From contig NC_034010.1 in the NCBI RefSeq assembly GCF_000346465.2, positions 8,796,520-8,860,519 of the forward strand: a stretch of 64,000 nt of DNA, given 5' to 3'. This document shows positions 1 to 11,989 of this stretch, piece after piece. The stretch is from Prunus persica (lineage: Eukaryota; Streptophyta; Magnoliopsida; Rosales; Rosaceae). Position 1 is the stretch's first letter, and every line of letters starts with the position of its first letter. Under the pieces are notes generated by a model, which worked only from the letters and a program-made list of their open reading frames with translations, did not search any database and was not told where the DNA came from. Position numbers and translations under genes: made by a program.

Positions 1-362
1 GATTTAAAGCCCAATACTTTTCTAATGTCAAAGCTAATTTCATAATTAACTTTTAATTATGAATTACAACTTAACCATTAAGTTACACTTATAGTCTAAC
101 TAGTTTGACTCGGTCAGGAGAAACATCGCCCCTATGGCCGACCATGGGTAGTGGGATTTATCTTGGGTCCCATGAATTTGTGTTGTTATACAACACTTAT
201 TCTTGGGCCCAATGAGTGTTTAGGCATTTTTCCTTTTTCCTTTAATTGATTTAAAGCCCAATACTTTTCTAATGTCAAAGCTAATTCCATAACTAACTTT
301 TAATTATGAATTATAACTTAACCATTAAGTTACCTTATAGTCTAACTAGTTTGACTTGGTCA
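1..362. repeat. Partial tandem duplication, 247-bp period
   Basis: Bases 1-116 recur at 248-362 with a handful of substitutions and a 2-base gap. Both copies begin gatttaaagcccaatac and end at a run of ttgac-rich sequence. The 131 bases between the copies are unique. I see no coding potential. The unit is AT-rich and I do not recognise its family. The window edge cuts the left copy, so more copies may lie outside. Confidence 0.8.
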
Positions 363-444
363 AACATGTTGACTTTGACTTGATCATTGACTTTGAATTT
401 TGATCGTTGACCATTCACTTTTGATCTCAAATTTCTTTCTAACA

Positions 445-3400
445 TGACCTGCCCGAATTCCCCCTAGAGATCCGTGACGAACCTTGTTGTCTGTCCGACA
501 TCTAACCAATGATGGGCCCACTTACTAAAATAACCCTCTTCCCCGAAACAAAGAAGATGGGTCGAGAGTTCTACCAAAATTTCGGTAGAGTCTCACCTGA
601 AAAATGGAATTTTCCCAAAATTACAAACACTTGCAAATGAAGCAATAAAAAATCTCAAACAGCTGCACGCACAGTTCTAAGCACACATTTTACAACATAA
701 GCCTCCAGCCTCAAATTCAACCATACATGGGCAATATCAGAGCAATCTAAGATATTATTTAGTTTACACAACCCAAGATATCCTACAAGGAAGTCGATGC
801 ATGGGAAGAGAGAGACTTGGTTTGGTTGGGCAAGTCATGTCAAGTTACGGCATGGGGGGTGCAAAACAGAAATTGTGAGTGGACAAATAGAAAGTTTGAA
901 CATAATTATAATCGAACATAATAACCCCATGTTTTAAGAAAACGATGTAAAATCATGCAATGAAATCCATTATTATAGTATACTTGAATTTGAAATCATT
1001 ATAATCCCATAAACCAGATATAACATATAATACAATGATCAAACGGGACCTTTTTCCCTTTAACCAACCTCTTTCCGAGATATATGCTTGTAAAAACACA
1101 ACATGCAAACAAAGATCCTTATAAATATATAAGTATAAAAATATATGACTCCATATATATACGCATACGTACTCACTACACCATTATTAAGTACCGGGGA
1201 AACAATCCAATCAGGAGATTGTTTGGCTAGACCACGGAATAGCATCACATTACCCTGTGACTAGGGTTGAGCAGTCCAACTAGAGGACTATTGCTCTGCA
1301 GCACACACGCCGACAACACATCGCACATGCGGCTGAAACAAGTCTTATGTGTGCAATCTACCAGTCAAGGGCCTACGGCACACCCCGCCAAGGGTGTCCG
1401 GTATCCTCCCACACGCCGACAACACATCACACATATGGGTAACATTCGTATCCAAGTATCAGTATCCAAGGGGTGGCACATATCATGGTGCAATCTAAAC
1501 TCCAATATACCAAATTCCACTTCCCAATTCCATTACAAAAACATATCCGAAATCCAAATGTTCCAATTCACCCAAACTAAGATACATAGACATCTTGACA
1601 ACATCATTATCCAAAACTCAATATCCATAAATTTTATATATAATATAGGTACTAAGCTCTCATGAGCATTATAAAACCAATAACCAAAATAATCAATTTC
1701 TCAAACAAACCCATATATGCATGTAAGTCCATCATTTGAAAATAATGATCATTTTAAAAAAACAAAGTTCACTCACTAAGAGTCCAAAGCTGCTTGACCC
1801 GGCGAGAGTCTCGCCTGTTGAGTACATGGAGCCTGACTACCTATTTGAAAGAACATGAGGACTTAATCAATAAAAGTATCCAACCATGAACTTCCACTCA
1901 AAATCCTAAATTCCGGGACTCAAAGTGTGTGCATGACATTTAGGGAGTTCCTAGGGCCAATCTAGTAGTTTTTGAAGGATAAGACGACCTCGGAAGACTC
2001 ACGATCAACCAAGTTGTCAAACTTTCCATTTTGGTCAACCTGGCCCGTTGGGCCACGACCTCCAATTTTTAATCCGAAAGTTCCTATAGGTCCAATAAAG
2101 TCTACTAAACAAGTCCCGAAGGTTTGGTTTCAATCAAGCGGTCGGATCAAAGCCAATCGTACAATAGGATGGCGATTGGTTTGCCTAACCCTAAATAACA
2201 AGTTCGGAGTATCCAGGACTCTGATTCTTGATCAACAAGTTCTTACAGGATCCTAGAGGTACGAGGAATAACATAATTGAAAGTGGAACCAATCGAACGG
2301 TTTGAACCTATCGAACCCGGATATCGCATAATAGGTGCAATATCCTTTTGATATTCAGAACCAAACCCTAATCCGAGCATATTGTCGTGCTCGGGACGAC
2401 ATGGGGAGTATTTTAGAACTAACGGGCTGCCACAAGGTGGCCCACGGGTTTGTTCGTGACATTCCTATAAATTCACAATTCTACTTAACTTTGGAACAAT
2501 TCAACAAAACCTCGAGAATTTAACCTCTAAAATATATTTCCAGAAAACAAACATCTTAAATATTTACCTCACTCCTCTTAATTGGTCTGAAATCCTCAAT
2601 TCACCTCCCAAGGAGAACAACCACCAAAATAGCACTTGGAAACAAAGAACCTTGTTTCAGTTTGTACCACTTCCGAGAGAGCTAAACGTGCTGGATGACT
2701 ATGAACTTTGGATATGTTGTAGATTACAGAATTCTCAACAACTTTCATTAAGGAATCTTTCTCATATGAGCGAGGGAAATCTACATGCAAGACATAATCT
2801 GAGCCTACATCAGCAGAGAAGAGAAGGATGAACATGTTACACTAAGACACATCTTGAGATGACTATACTTCTTGCAAGAAGCTTAACTTTTGACAGAGTA
2901 TAGCCACAACATAGATAAACAACTGTTTTGAAGGTAAATATGCCATTAGAGCAGAGGAAGGCTACATTCAAGAGTGAATAATTTCACACTAGTGTGGAAA
3001 CAGCAGACAAGAGGTACGAGAAGACTAGTCTCATCTTGAGCACAATTTAGGGTAGATAGACATCTCCAATTGCCTTGAATTTTGGATATATTGTAGCTCT
3101 CGACCTCAGAAACAACATTTGTGAAGGAACAGAGGTACGCGCAACATAAATTAGCATGCAAAGACAAATCCGTGCATAACACAGAGTACCAGGCAAATAT
3201 GAGTTGATCGTCCTCAAACTGTGTTTATATTTCTTCGATTGGGATACATTTCGGATATGTTGTACTAGACAACCAGATGAACAAGTTTGAAGAGGACGAT
3301 ATTTCATTTTGAGTTAAGGAGAGAGGGGTTAAGAAGCATGGAATAGAACTGACGGGTTTGGAAGCTCTGATGAGTTTAGGAAAGAAATCTTTGGGGAATG

Positions 3401-3748
3401 GAGAGAACATGAGCTGGTCAAGACTTTGGTATGTGGGAATTATAAAACTGACTAGACTTGGGAACTAAAAGAGGTAGGCGTAGGATGGTTTGACCTGGGG
3501 TTTTTAAATTTTGACTTCTCGAAAATTAAGATTGTGCCACTGCACTTCTGTAGATCCCAACTTTCTCGTTAAAACTCCGATTTGAGCCCACTACGTGTCT
3601 ACGAACTCATGAGAGAGAGCTTTACGGAATGGTATAACTCTGACTATCAAAACTAATTCTGAGCGAAAAGTGACTAAAGTAGCCCCTACCCCAAGGGCAA
3701 AAATGTAACTTCACAAAATAAAATAATTAGTCGGGACAGGGTGTTACA
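445..3748 (-). mobile_element. Chromovirus-type (Tekay-like) long solo LTR
   Basis: Read on the minus strand, the segment starts TGTAACACCCTGTCCCG and ends CGGGCAGGTCA, giving TG...CA ends. Its layout matches the better supported chromovirus LTR at 27054-29645: a related block about 200 bases from the outer end (gttaaaactcc, gagcccac, gtgtctacgaactcat) and a GACC/CCCG motif at the inner end. No iMet PBS lies to its left and no polypurine tract to its right, so it looks solitary. The five bases on each side (taaca and ctttc) do not match, so either the ends are slightly wrong or the locus is rearranged. A 17-base string, cacacgccgacaacaca, occurs twice inside (1304 and 1410). No gene is visible within. 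Confidence 0.5.
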
Positions 3749-5833
3749 CTTTCCTCTAATCACATTTTTTGGTGTGCAATCCATAGGTTCCTTTTAGCAA
3801 AGTAGTGGGTTGACTCAACTTCTCTGAGTTGATTTGTGAATTAAATCTCACTATTTAATTCTTCCTATTAGTGAAGGTCAATTGTGATTGAACATTTCTG
3901 GGCTTCCACAAACCATGGTTGGTGCCTCGCAACATTTCATGGTTATTCAAGCTAAATAGGACACAGTGAAGAACCAATTCAAGTTGGTATGGTCGTGCAA
4001 TTGAATCCTTCTCTTGAACAACACTTCTTATTCACATTGTTAGATTATGGAGTCTTATGTCAATTACTTTTATGTGAATTATTCCTTATATGATTATCTT
4101 GGTAAGATTTGAAGACTTCTTTTTCTAAATCTTATCCACTACTTTGTACAAAGATTTGATCAGTCATATTTAAGGAGTATTCTCTCTCCTTATTGAGAGT
4201 AGAGATCATTTGTTATACATTCATTTGCCTTCATGACTTTATTGAGAGTTCTGATAAATTCCTTTTGGCTATGTCTTCAATAACACAACTATATAGTGCC
4301 TTCAAAGACAAACAACATAGTCATAAGACAACTGTAAGGGCTTTTTCTTCCGGCAGCTGTAAATAGGCTGGGCTGCCGTAAAGGGCAGATGGATGAAATT
4401 ATCCCCTGTGCCTAAGTTCAAAGATCAAGCCTAAAAAATGCTTCGAAAGGATAGAGAAGCCTTAGGAAATACCTTGGTTACCTTCACCAATGAAAATAAC
4501 AACAGCTTACAGATAAATTTTCTAGCTTGGCATGCTTGTGAGTTTAGCACTGAAGAGAAAACTAAGTGTTCCTGGGGAAAAGGGGTATTAAGGTAGGAGA
4601 GGAAGAGTTTGCAGAGTGGTTTGGCTGAGAATAAGAAAAAAGAGAGGAATTGGTGGCTTGAGTATTATTTCCGGCAGCTTGACAGTGACTCTGTCAAATG
4701 CTAGAGCAGCCTGCCAAAAGGGGGAGGAGGATGAATAGAGCACGAATTTGCTGGGTGTTGTAGGTGAGAGAGGAAGCTTGCTCTCTGAAATGTGGGTTGT
4801 CTTTCGTTGGGTAGAAGATGCCCCTTTTATAGCTGCTGGAAGCCATCTTTTTCCAAGAAACCCTAATGGTTTCTATCTAATTTGGCCAAGCTTTTTCCCT
4901 CCTTTCTCCTCCCCTTCTTTGACTTATCTTATTATAGCAAAATCTTCTCTGTCCAATCTCACAAAATCAGGGCTTTTTGGGAGCTCAATGCTCTTTCCCG
5001 CAGCTGCCTCTATTTCCAGCCATCTCCTTCTTTTCTTTTCTTCCTTCTTCCATGGCCAGGTCTGATGAGGGAAAGAGAATGGGTATGCATGCTGGTTCAA
5101 AAGTCGATTCCTCTTCTAGCAGGCTGCACGCCAATATCCCTTGGTCCCTTGGGTTTCTTTTGCTTGAAACTTGCTCTCTTCCCATGTGCTGGAACGTCCT
5201 AGCAGTTTTGTATAATGGACCTTCAGACTTCCCCTTCGTGGCTTTTGTTTTTCTAGCCAAGTGCTGGGGCTTTTGTAGCTCATTATGGTAATTGTATGGG
5301 CAAAGGTGATTCAGTAAGTAAGTGGGATTTCTTTATCAAACGTTTGGGCTTTTTGGTTGAGTCAATAGGCTATTTTGGTTGGGCTATTTTTGTTTGGAGT
5401 GATGGGCTATTCTTTTCTCTCTTGTGCTCACCCACATGTTTGGGCCTATGAAATGGGCTTGAGTCCCGAGGCTCCCAAGCAACTCGGGACTTCCATTTCT
5501 CAGCCCATCAATGGGCCTCATGACAATTTATTACCATCCATACCACAACCCACTTAAGCAAGCCCCCGGTATTTGAGTGGCTTTGGGCCCACTTAAGCTT
5601 GTGGCGTGATTGGGTGCGGAATAATAATTCCTTGCTTGGCATGACGTGCTTCAATTTTATGATCCTTGAAGAGGGACACAATGCTTAGTTTAGCATGGGC
5701 TTGTATTTTATAATATTATCTCAGTCCTTGGCATGACAAATTATTTATTTAGCATGGCATGTGGACTATGACTTGTATATGATGAGCCTTCGTGTACTCC
5801 GATATGTGACTTTTCTTAATACAGTATCATATT
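3749..5833. other. Unassigned non-coding, probably repetitive DNA
   Basis: I find no gene here. Open frames around 4748-5291 overlap each other on both strands, are low in complexity and match nothing I know. The stretch 4320-5800 has the same flavour (ttccggcagc, ggcatg repeats, tracts of cttggcatga) as 29646-32400 on the other side of the retrotransposon nest. The nest may therefore have landed in one family of degenerate repeat. That is a similarity of texture and not an alignment. Confidence 0.4.
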
Positions 5834-7659
5834 TGTTGAGCCTATTCTTAACAACTAAAATGAGTTATTAAAAACAGCAACTTTAATTCTCGCAAGTGCA
5901 CGAACCGTTTATAGTATAGCTTATGTAAATACGAGGTCGATCCCACGGAGAATGGTAACTTGGTTCCAAGTTAAATTACTTAGAATGCTAGAAAAACATA
6001 GAACAAAGAAAGTGACTAACTAGCTAAAGGCAAGGTCGAATTCAACAATGCCTCTTGCTAATTACTCTAGGTCTAGGACAGAATCCTAGCACCACACACG
6101 CACTCGAAATGGGGGGTTTTGTTGTTGAAATGAAAACAAGAAAGTGAAATGAAAGTGCTTGAAAGTAAACACTAGCAGCAATGAACAAGTTGTAAAACAA
6201 TGATGGAGAGGTGTTAGAGCCTTGGAATCTGCCACTAGTCTTCCTATCCAAGTTATGAATGCATAGAAATTGACTCAAGCTTCATCAACAATAGATTATC
6301 GCATACAAGCCTATGGTATCTAGGTGCAGGATGCATGATTCTCCTAAGGCATGTGATTATGCATGGTATCTACACAACACGTGATCTCTAATATGCAACC
6401 TAAGCATGGTATCTACTTAGAATAAAGCATACAAGAGTCATTAATCTCCTTGAGAATATGATAATCACACAAGTCCTAGAACATGGTATCTGTCCTAGTC
6501 AACATATGGTTATTAACCCCTTGAATGATTCTTAGGCCATTCATGTGTTGCTTGTGAAAGGAGAGTAGAATTGGTGAATCTAAACCCCTTCCCAACCTGT
6601 GCTAGATGCATAAAATCCTAGTTAGCTACTCCAAGAAAACATACATCAAGCACATAATAAACTGGAGATTAACAACTTGATAATAAAAGCAAGGAAATCA
6701 ATTAACTATAAAATCATCCATAACATTGAATATTCATGACTAGGGCTTCATCCTAAGCCCTAACTAAATGGATTAGTTGGACATAACTATGAATACAGAA
6801 AATAAGAAATACATAGATAGGATAAAGAGAGGAGAAGAACTAGATGATGGCAGCAAGGAAGTTCCCAGGACAGCTCCAAGCTCCCTTGACAGCTCCAAGC
6901 TCCCTTCTCTCTTTGTGGTGAATCTGAATGTGTGTTTGAGTGTAATGGATGAAGTGAATGTGTGTTCTGCCCTCCCTCCTTGAATGAGTGTGCAACTCTC
7001 TGTTTATAGAGTGCAATTTCGTGCTCCCCTTTGGCTGGTGAAGCACACCTCTCTGCTGCCAACTGCTCTAGCTGCCCATACTTGCTTATTGCTCCAGCTG
7101 CCCATACTTGCCTGTTGCTGCAGCTGCCCATACTTGCTTTGGTGAACTTTTCTTGGTTTTTGAGTTCCCATACTGATTTGTTTCCCATGTGTGGCTGCTC
7201 TGATGTGTAGCACATGGCTCTAGGGATGTAGGCACATTAAATATGATGGCAGCCAACATGACATTTCTGTGAGCTTGGTTCAGTGTTTGACGTGTTGAGG
7301 GCTCCAGATTTATCCAATTGGGCTGAAATTTGGATATGTTATAATAGACACCCATTGGAACAACTTCTATGAAGGATGTCTCCTTATCCGTCCTGTGTAA
7401 GTTACTGAAATGAGGCCTGCAAGATGACCCTCGAAACTGGACTGACAAGGAGTGTGGGCCAAATTGGTTCTGTCATTAAGCTCATATTCCTCTTGTGCCA
7501 ATCAACCCTTAACATGCATGAATTGTACCAAATGTGATCACCTTGCTGTCCCAACCTACAAAACACACAAACATAGGTAAGAGACTCAAAATAAAGAGAA
7601 ACTAAACAACATTACTAAGCAAAGAAGGCATGCAAATGTGTGAAATTATGACCTTATCA
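5834..7659 (-). repeat. 3' LTR of element 1
   Basis: Nearly identical to the right copy, with about twenty scattered substitutions and small gaps. The three-copy 26-base tandem repeat at 7064-7141 has a partner in the other LTR. Open frames in both LTRs (for example minus strand 6787-7215) are shared only because the LTRs are copies. They look like no known protein, so I do not call genes in them. Confidence 0.92.
7064..7141. repeat. 26-bp tandem repeat, 3 copies, inside LTR
   Basis: The unit is tgctccagctgcccatactt plus six more bases, repeated three times with few changes. The same array is present at 13226-13303 in the other LTR, so it predates insertion. Short arrays within LTRs often lie in the U3 region, where they can act as enhancer-like repeats. 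That role is an inference here. Confidence 0.85.
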
Positions 7660-7674
7660 AATACCCCCAAACTT
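7660..7674 (-). other. Polypurine tract of element 1
   Basis: The minus strand reads AAGTTTGGGGGTATT immediately before the 3' LTR. This is the usual plus-strand DNA primer of plant Ty3/gypsy elements. Element 2 has the matching AGGTCTGGGGGTATT at 14523-14537. Confidence 0.85.
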
Positions 7675-7681
7675 AGATTTT

Positions 7682-7695
7682 GCTAGTCCTCGAGC
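7682..7695 (-). other. Conserved 14-nt box upstream of the PPT
   Basis: The minus strand reads GCTCGAGGACTAGC and is followed by AAAAT and the PPT. Exactly the same 14 bases occur at 14545-14558 in element 2, although the two elements have unrelated LTRs. An A/T-rich run (TTTTGTTTTGCTCGAG) precedes it in both. I recall this box from other Athila/Tat elements. Its function is not known to me. Confidence 0.7.
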
Positions 7696-9141
7696 AAAAC
7701 AAAATAAAACTACAACTTAGGAAACAGGAAATAAGCAACTAGCCTTCCAAACAATATCCTCAAAGAATCATCAGTGTATATGGTTCCAAAGAAACACAAC
7801 AATCACAATCTAAGTTCCACACATGATTCACGAGAAAGCAAAGCTAGCATTGACACCCTTAAGTGTAGTGTGTGAATGCCAAATCCGAACAACACCTGCA
7901 ACTCAAATATGTACATGCGCACACACTTAGAGCAAAATCAAGAATTCCAAACCCCATAAGCTCATTATCCAATCTGCTCTCCACAGTAATACCATGCAAC
8001 ACCAAGGATCAAAAGGACTTTACAAGGGTAGTAATGAGGTTTAGGGTAGTGGTTGAATGAAAGAAGGGATATAAGATATACAATATTTTGAGCACACTTA
8101 AAGCACAGGTAAGAGCATAAGAGAGTACTGAACTTTGTAACAAGCAAGGAACACATACATGAGCAGATTTTCAACATAATTTCAGCACCTTGAAATGTGT
8201 TTATTTGGCCTAATTTTGTGGCTCTTTACCCTAGATCACCATGATGTTCTCCTTGTAACACCCTAGGGCCGTGACTACATTGGTCACACTTCATTACCTC
8301 TTTTGATTAGTTACCAATACCCCCAAACTTATTTCTTTTCAACACTTGGGTTACGGCACCAATTATTCACTTTTGCTCTATAAACCTTGCATTCTTTCTG
8401 ACTCTCTTTTGAAGATAGCTTTAATTGCTCATACAATAAGTAAGGATAAGAAAACAGAGGCTCATTATGGTAGGATTCTTTTACACAAAGAAAGGCTTAA
8501 CGTAGGCTCAAATGGGATGACTAGGGATGAATACATGTAGAGGGATGGTTAGAAAGGCTCAAACGGTTCAAACATGGCCTAAATCACTTCCTAAGCATTG
8601 TATGGCAACAAAATGTCTCAAGAAATATTCAAATAAGTTCTAGAGTACGAAACCAAGATCATGAGATAAGTAGAATTGCATAACGTCTCTAAGTAGCAAG
8701 ACGTTGGACTAACTTGGCAAAGTGCTCAATTAGTGCAAGGATGGCATGCAGGACAAAGTTAACTTAGAATCACATGCAGACCTTAAACAATGACTATCAA
8801 TTTCTGAAAAACCATATTAGTATTAAATCCAAGTCTTTATCATAGGTGTTTGGAAGGATAACGAAACAACACACAAAATCCTGCGTTTTTAGACAGTAGA
8901 CACACTCAAAAATTTTAAAATTTGACAATTTGAAACAACATAACTAAATCCTTCCCCCCAAACTTAAATGAAACATTGTCCTCAATGTTTAGAGTGTAAG
9001 AAAAAGCAATGCCCCATAAATGAAAGGAAAGAAGACAAGGGAAAGACATAACCAAAGGTTAGATTTCAGAAAAACTCCCCTTTGAAGCGATTAGGACGCA
9101 AGCAAGCTTCCTCGCATATTCTATCTTCTCCTCGTCACCTT
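7696..9141 (-). other. Non-coding 3' region of element 1
   Basis: This 1.4-kb stretch lies between the Gag-protease ORF and the PPT, where Athila elements can carry an env-like gene. I see only short broken frames and no env-like ORF. At 8951-8987 there is a PPT-like run, CTTCCCCCCAAACTT on the plus strand, followed by the motif cattgtcctcaatg. Element 2 has an equivalent at 16041-16079. Confidence 0.6.
8951..8987 (-). other. Internal PPT-like motif with AGGACAATG box
   Basis: On the minus strand a CATTGAGGACAATG box is followed by a G-run (AAGTTTGGGGGGAAG) that closely resembles the terminal PPT. The arrangement is conserved in element 2 (16041-16079). Such a site could prime a second plus-strand segment, as a central PPT does. 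That is inferred only from the likeness to the terminal PPT. Confidence 0.6.
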
Positions 9142-9196
9142 GGGTTGCCTCCCAAGAAGCGCTAAGTTTCACGTCTTCAGCCAGACGTCCAAACTT
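9142..9196 (-). other. Post-stop stem-loop and conserved GCGCTTCTTGGGAGGCAACC motif
   Basis: One base after the ORF stop the minus strand folds into a two-part hairpin. The outer arms AAGTTT/AAACTT and inner arms ACGTCT/AGACGT close a GGCTGA loop (9164-9196). GCGCTTCTTGGGAGGCAACC follows directly (9142-9162). Element 2 carries a hairpin of different sequence but similar shape plus the identical motif string. This suggests an RNA element acting at the end of the coding region. Confidence 0.7.
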
Positions 9197-9197
9197 T

Positions 9198-11816
9198 CTA
9201 TAGTGAATGGGGGGGTTTGGGCTCAATCGACACCTCATGCAATGCAAGAGAGTTCACCAAGCTTGTTTTCCTTTTCCATTGCTTTCTTGCTGCTTTTCTT
9301 TTCCTTTTCTGTTGATGAATAGAATCACAATGAATTGTAGGAATGATTGGAATATTCACATCTCCAAATTTGGGCAGTCCCTTCTTGTGTGTGGGAATTG
9401 GAGCATTGAACATGTGGGCTACCCCCTGCTCCTCCTTGTCTCCTCTTTTCAGCAAGCATGATTCTACTGAATAAGGAAGGCCATCAAATCTCTCTTTCCT
9501 TGGATTACCAAATACTTCAATTTGAAAACAATCTTGTACAACATTTGGCTTCAGGGCATCAAACACTTTGAAAGCAACAGTTTCTCCATTAACGGTCATG
9601 GTGAGAGTGCCTTGCTCTACATCAATCTTGGTCTTAGCAGTAGCCATGAAGGGTCGGCCAAAGATAAGGGGCAATTCATTGTCAGGAATTGGTGCTTCTT
9701 CCATCTCCAAGACTAAGAAATCAGCTGGCAAGATTAAACCTTCTACGTTCACCAAAACGTCTTCTAGAATGCCCTTGGGATACCGAATAGTTCTATCTGC
9801 CAATTGAATGCTCACAGTTGTGGCTTGCAACTCACCAAGGTTAAGTTTCTCATAAACATGATATGGCATAAGGTTTATAGAAGCTCCAAGATCAAGCAAA
9901 GCTTTTTGAAACTTAAAATCACCAACTATGCAAGGTATAGAAAACGAACGTGGATCCTTTAGCTTTGGAGGTAGCTTTCTTTGTAAAACTGCACTTACCT
10001 CTTCACTCAATGCAACTTGTTCATGCTCTTTGAATCTCCTCTTGTTAGTGCATAGATCCTTCAAAAATTTTGCATACTTTGGAATCTGAGCAATGGCATT
10101 GAGCAATGGGATGTTGATTTGCACCTTCTTGAATGTTTCCATTATCTCATCCAAGCCTTGATCTTTCTTTAACCTTGATAACCTGCTGGGAAAGGGTGCA
10201 ATAGGCCTAAAAGCATTAGTTGAAATTGGAACTTGATTAGCATTAGATGATACCTTAGGGCCTGTGCTCTTTCCAGGAGCATTGATGGACTGTTTGTTGG
10301 AAGCTGTGGGCTGCCCATGTGGTGGCTGAATGATCTCCATGTTTTCTCCATCTTCTTGCTCTTCATTGGCATCTCCAACCTTATTATCAACTTGTTTACC
10401 ACTTCTCAAGATGTGCACTACTTTAACTTGCTCATGATGGCTTGGATTCACCTCTGTTTGGCTCGGAAAAGTTCCGGATGCTCTATGGCTCAAGGAGGAT
10501 GCAATCTGCCCAACTTGCACTTCTAGTTTGTTTACTGCATTTTGAAGATTTTGATTGGTTTGCATCTGTTGCCCCATGAATTTCTTGAACATGTCTTGCA
10601 ATTCTCCCATTTGATCACCCCTTTGCTCTTGCACTTGTTGGGGAGCTTGCTGGAATTGCCTTTGTTGTGTTTGGAATCCTGGGGGAGGTCCTTGAGATTG
10701 TGGCACAATTGGATTGTTGTTCCACCTGAAATTAGGATGATTTCTCCATCCCGGATTGTACGTGTTTGAATAAGGATCATTTTGAGGATTCCTTGCTTGA
10801 AGGGCATTTGCTTGTTCTAGCATGTGCTCCGCAAAAGATTGGTCTTGAACTTCCACTTTGTTTCCTAGAGGGCTAGTCACTGCCTGTTGAAGCAAAGAAC
10901 ACATAACATCAAGTTTTGCAGCAATTTCATTATTAGTACTTACCTCAGAGACCACAGCTTTCATAGGAGCTCCTCTTCCTTTATTGTGGCTCCATTGTTG
11001 AGAGTTAGCACTCAAGGATTCAAAGAGAGTAAAAGCCTCATCTGCTGTTTTGTTCATCAGTCCTTCTCCACTTGTTGCATCTACCATCATCCTTTCGGAA
11101 TCAAGCAAACCTTCATAGAAGGATTGCATTTGCATCCAACTCTCTATGTTGTGGTGTGGGCAAGAACTTATCATCTCCTTGTACCTCTCCCAACATTCAT
11201 GAAAAGCTTCTCCTTCTCTTTGTGTGAAACCAAGAATTTCCTTTCTAATCTTGTTAGTCTTTTGAGCTGGAAAGAATTTCTGCAAAAACTTATTAGAAAG
11301 CTCATCCCAAGTATGAATTGAAGCATTAGGCAGAGAGTATAACCAAGACTTAGCTTTATCCTTTAAACTAAATGGGAATAGCCTCATCTTAATCTGCTCA
11401 TCATCAAGGTTTTGAATTTTGATCGTAGCACATATTTCAAAGAATTGCTTAATGTGCATGTAAGGATCCTCAGTGGTATTACCATAATAAGTTGGAAGAA
11501 GATGAATCATACCACTTTTAAGCTCAAACCTGTCAACTGTGAGTTGAGGATAGACGATGCATGAAGGTTGATCGGTGACTTTGGGAATGGAAAACTCACG
11601 CAGGGGTTTTCTTGGTTGGACAACAAGCACACCACCTCCTTCACCATTGTTGTTGTTCGGAATCTCTGCCATCTTGCTTGAACCTTCAGATTCGTAACTT
11701 TTAGATTCAGCGCTTGAAGAACTATAATTCCTCCTCAAACCAGCACGCACAGCAGCGGTTCTTGGTGAAAGTGGCTCAGGTGAACTTTGCTCCTGGTCAG
11801 ATTCGGACATGCACAC
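9198..11816 (-). CDS. Gag-protease polyprotein of element 1
   Basis: The 872-residue ORF is open throughout. Residues about 90-300 form a retrotransposon Gag domain (for example the KSWLYSLP region). A Q/N-rich linker follows, and an aspartic protease lies near residue 640 with [13 protein letters not shown]; the D-L-G form in place of D-S/T-G is usual in Athila relatives. The protease ends with the [10 protein letters not shown] motif and a TLTMTVNGETV strand. I see no CCHC zinc knuckle, unlike element 2. Translation stops shortly after the protease, so reverse transcriptase, RNase H and integrase are missing by design or deletion. The start was chosen as the first Met after the PBS leader of about 150 bases. 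It would form the virus-like particle coat and process itself. Confidence 0.88.
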   Translation of the reverse strand: MCMSESDQEQSSPEPLSPRTAAVRAGLRRNYSSSSAESKSYESEGSSKMAEIPNNNNGEGGGVLVVQPRKPLREFSIPKVTDQPSCIVYPQLTVDRFELKSGMIHLLPTYYGNTTEDPYMHIKQFFEICATIKIQNLDDEQIKMRLFPFSLKDKAKSWLYSLPNASIHTWDELSNKFLQKFFPAQKTNKIRKEILGFTQREGEAFHECWERYKEMISSCPHHNIESWMQMQSFYEGLLDSERMMVDATSGEGLMNKTADEAFTLFESLSANSQQWSHNKGRGAPMKAVVSEVSTNNEIAAKLDVMCSLLQQAVTSPLGNKVEVQDQSFAEHMLEQANALQARNPQNDPYSNTYNPGWRNHPNFRWNNNPIVPQSQGPPPGFQTQQRQFQQAPQQVQEQRGDQMGELQDMFKKFMGQQMQTNQNLQNAVNKLEVQVGQIASSLSHRASGTFPSQTEVNPSHHEQVKVVHILRSGKQVDNKVGDANEEQEDGENMEIIQPPHGQPTASNKQSINAPGKSTGPKVSSNANQVPISTNAFRPIAPFPSRLSRLKKDQGLDEIMETFKKVQINIPLLNAIAQIPKYAKFLKDLCTNKRRFKEHEQVALSEEVSAVLQRKLPPKLKDPRSFSIPCIVGDFKFQKALLDLGASINLMPYHVYEKLNLGELQATTVSIQLADRTIRYPKGILEDVLVNVEGLILPADFLVLEMEEAPIPDNELPLIFGRPFMATAKTKIDVEQGTLTMTVNGETVAFKVFDALKPNVVQDCFQIEVFGNPRKERFDGLPYSVESCLLKRGDKEEQGVAHMFNAPIPTHKKGLPKFGDVNIPIIPTIHCDSIHQQKRKRKAARKQWKRKTSLVNSLALHEVSIEPKPPHSL

Positions 11817-11965
11817 ACCAAGGAAGTCAATTCAGTGCTTTCAATGGAGATAACAACAAAATACAAAAACTGAATACTAAAAGAAAAACCAACGAAAAGA
11901 AACAAATGAAACAAACAAAAACAAAACAATCAAAGTAATCTAACTATAGCACCATCATTACCGGT

Positions 11966-11983
11966 TCCCCGGCAACGGCGCCA
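11966..11983 (-). other. Primer binding site (tRNA-Asp), element 1
   Basis: The plus strand reads TCCCCGGCAACGGCGCCA, which is the 3' end of plant tRNA-Asp with its CCA. On the minus strand it is therefore an 18-base perfect primer binding site, six bases inside the 5' LTR. This primer is usual for Athila-group elements. Confidence 0.92.
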
Positions 11984-11989
11984 AAAACT

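Noticed and set aside
445..3748. The missing 3' LTR of element 3
   Set aside because: It is about 700 bases longer than that element's 5' LTR, clearly diverged from it, and has no polypurine tract beside it.
4748..5291. A cluster of overlapping 90-106-residue ORFs on both strands
   Set aside because: No domains, no splice context, low-complexity composition, and frames overlap on both strands.
6787..7448. Genes inside the LTRs of element 1 (also 12943-13610)
   Set aside because: The open frames overlap each other, contain the tandem repeat and match no protein. They are duplicated only because LTRs are.
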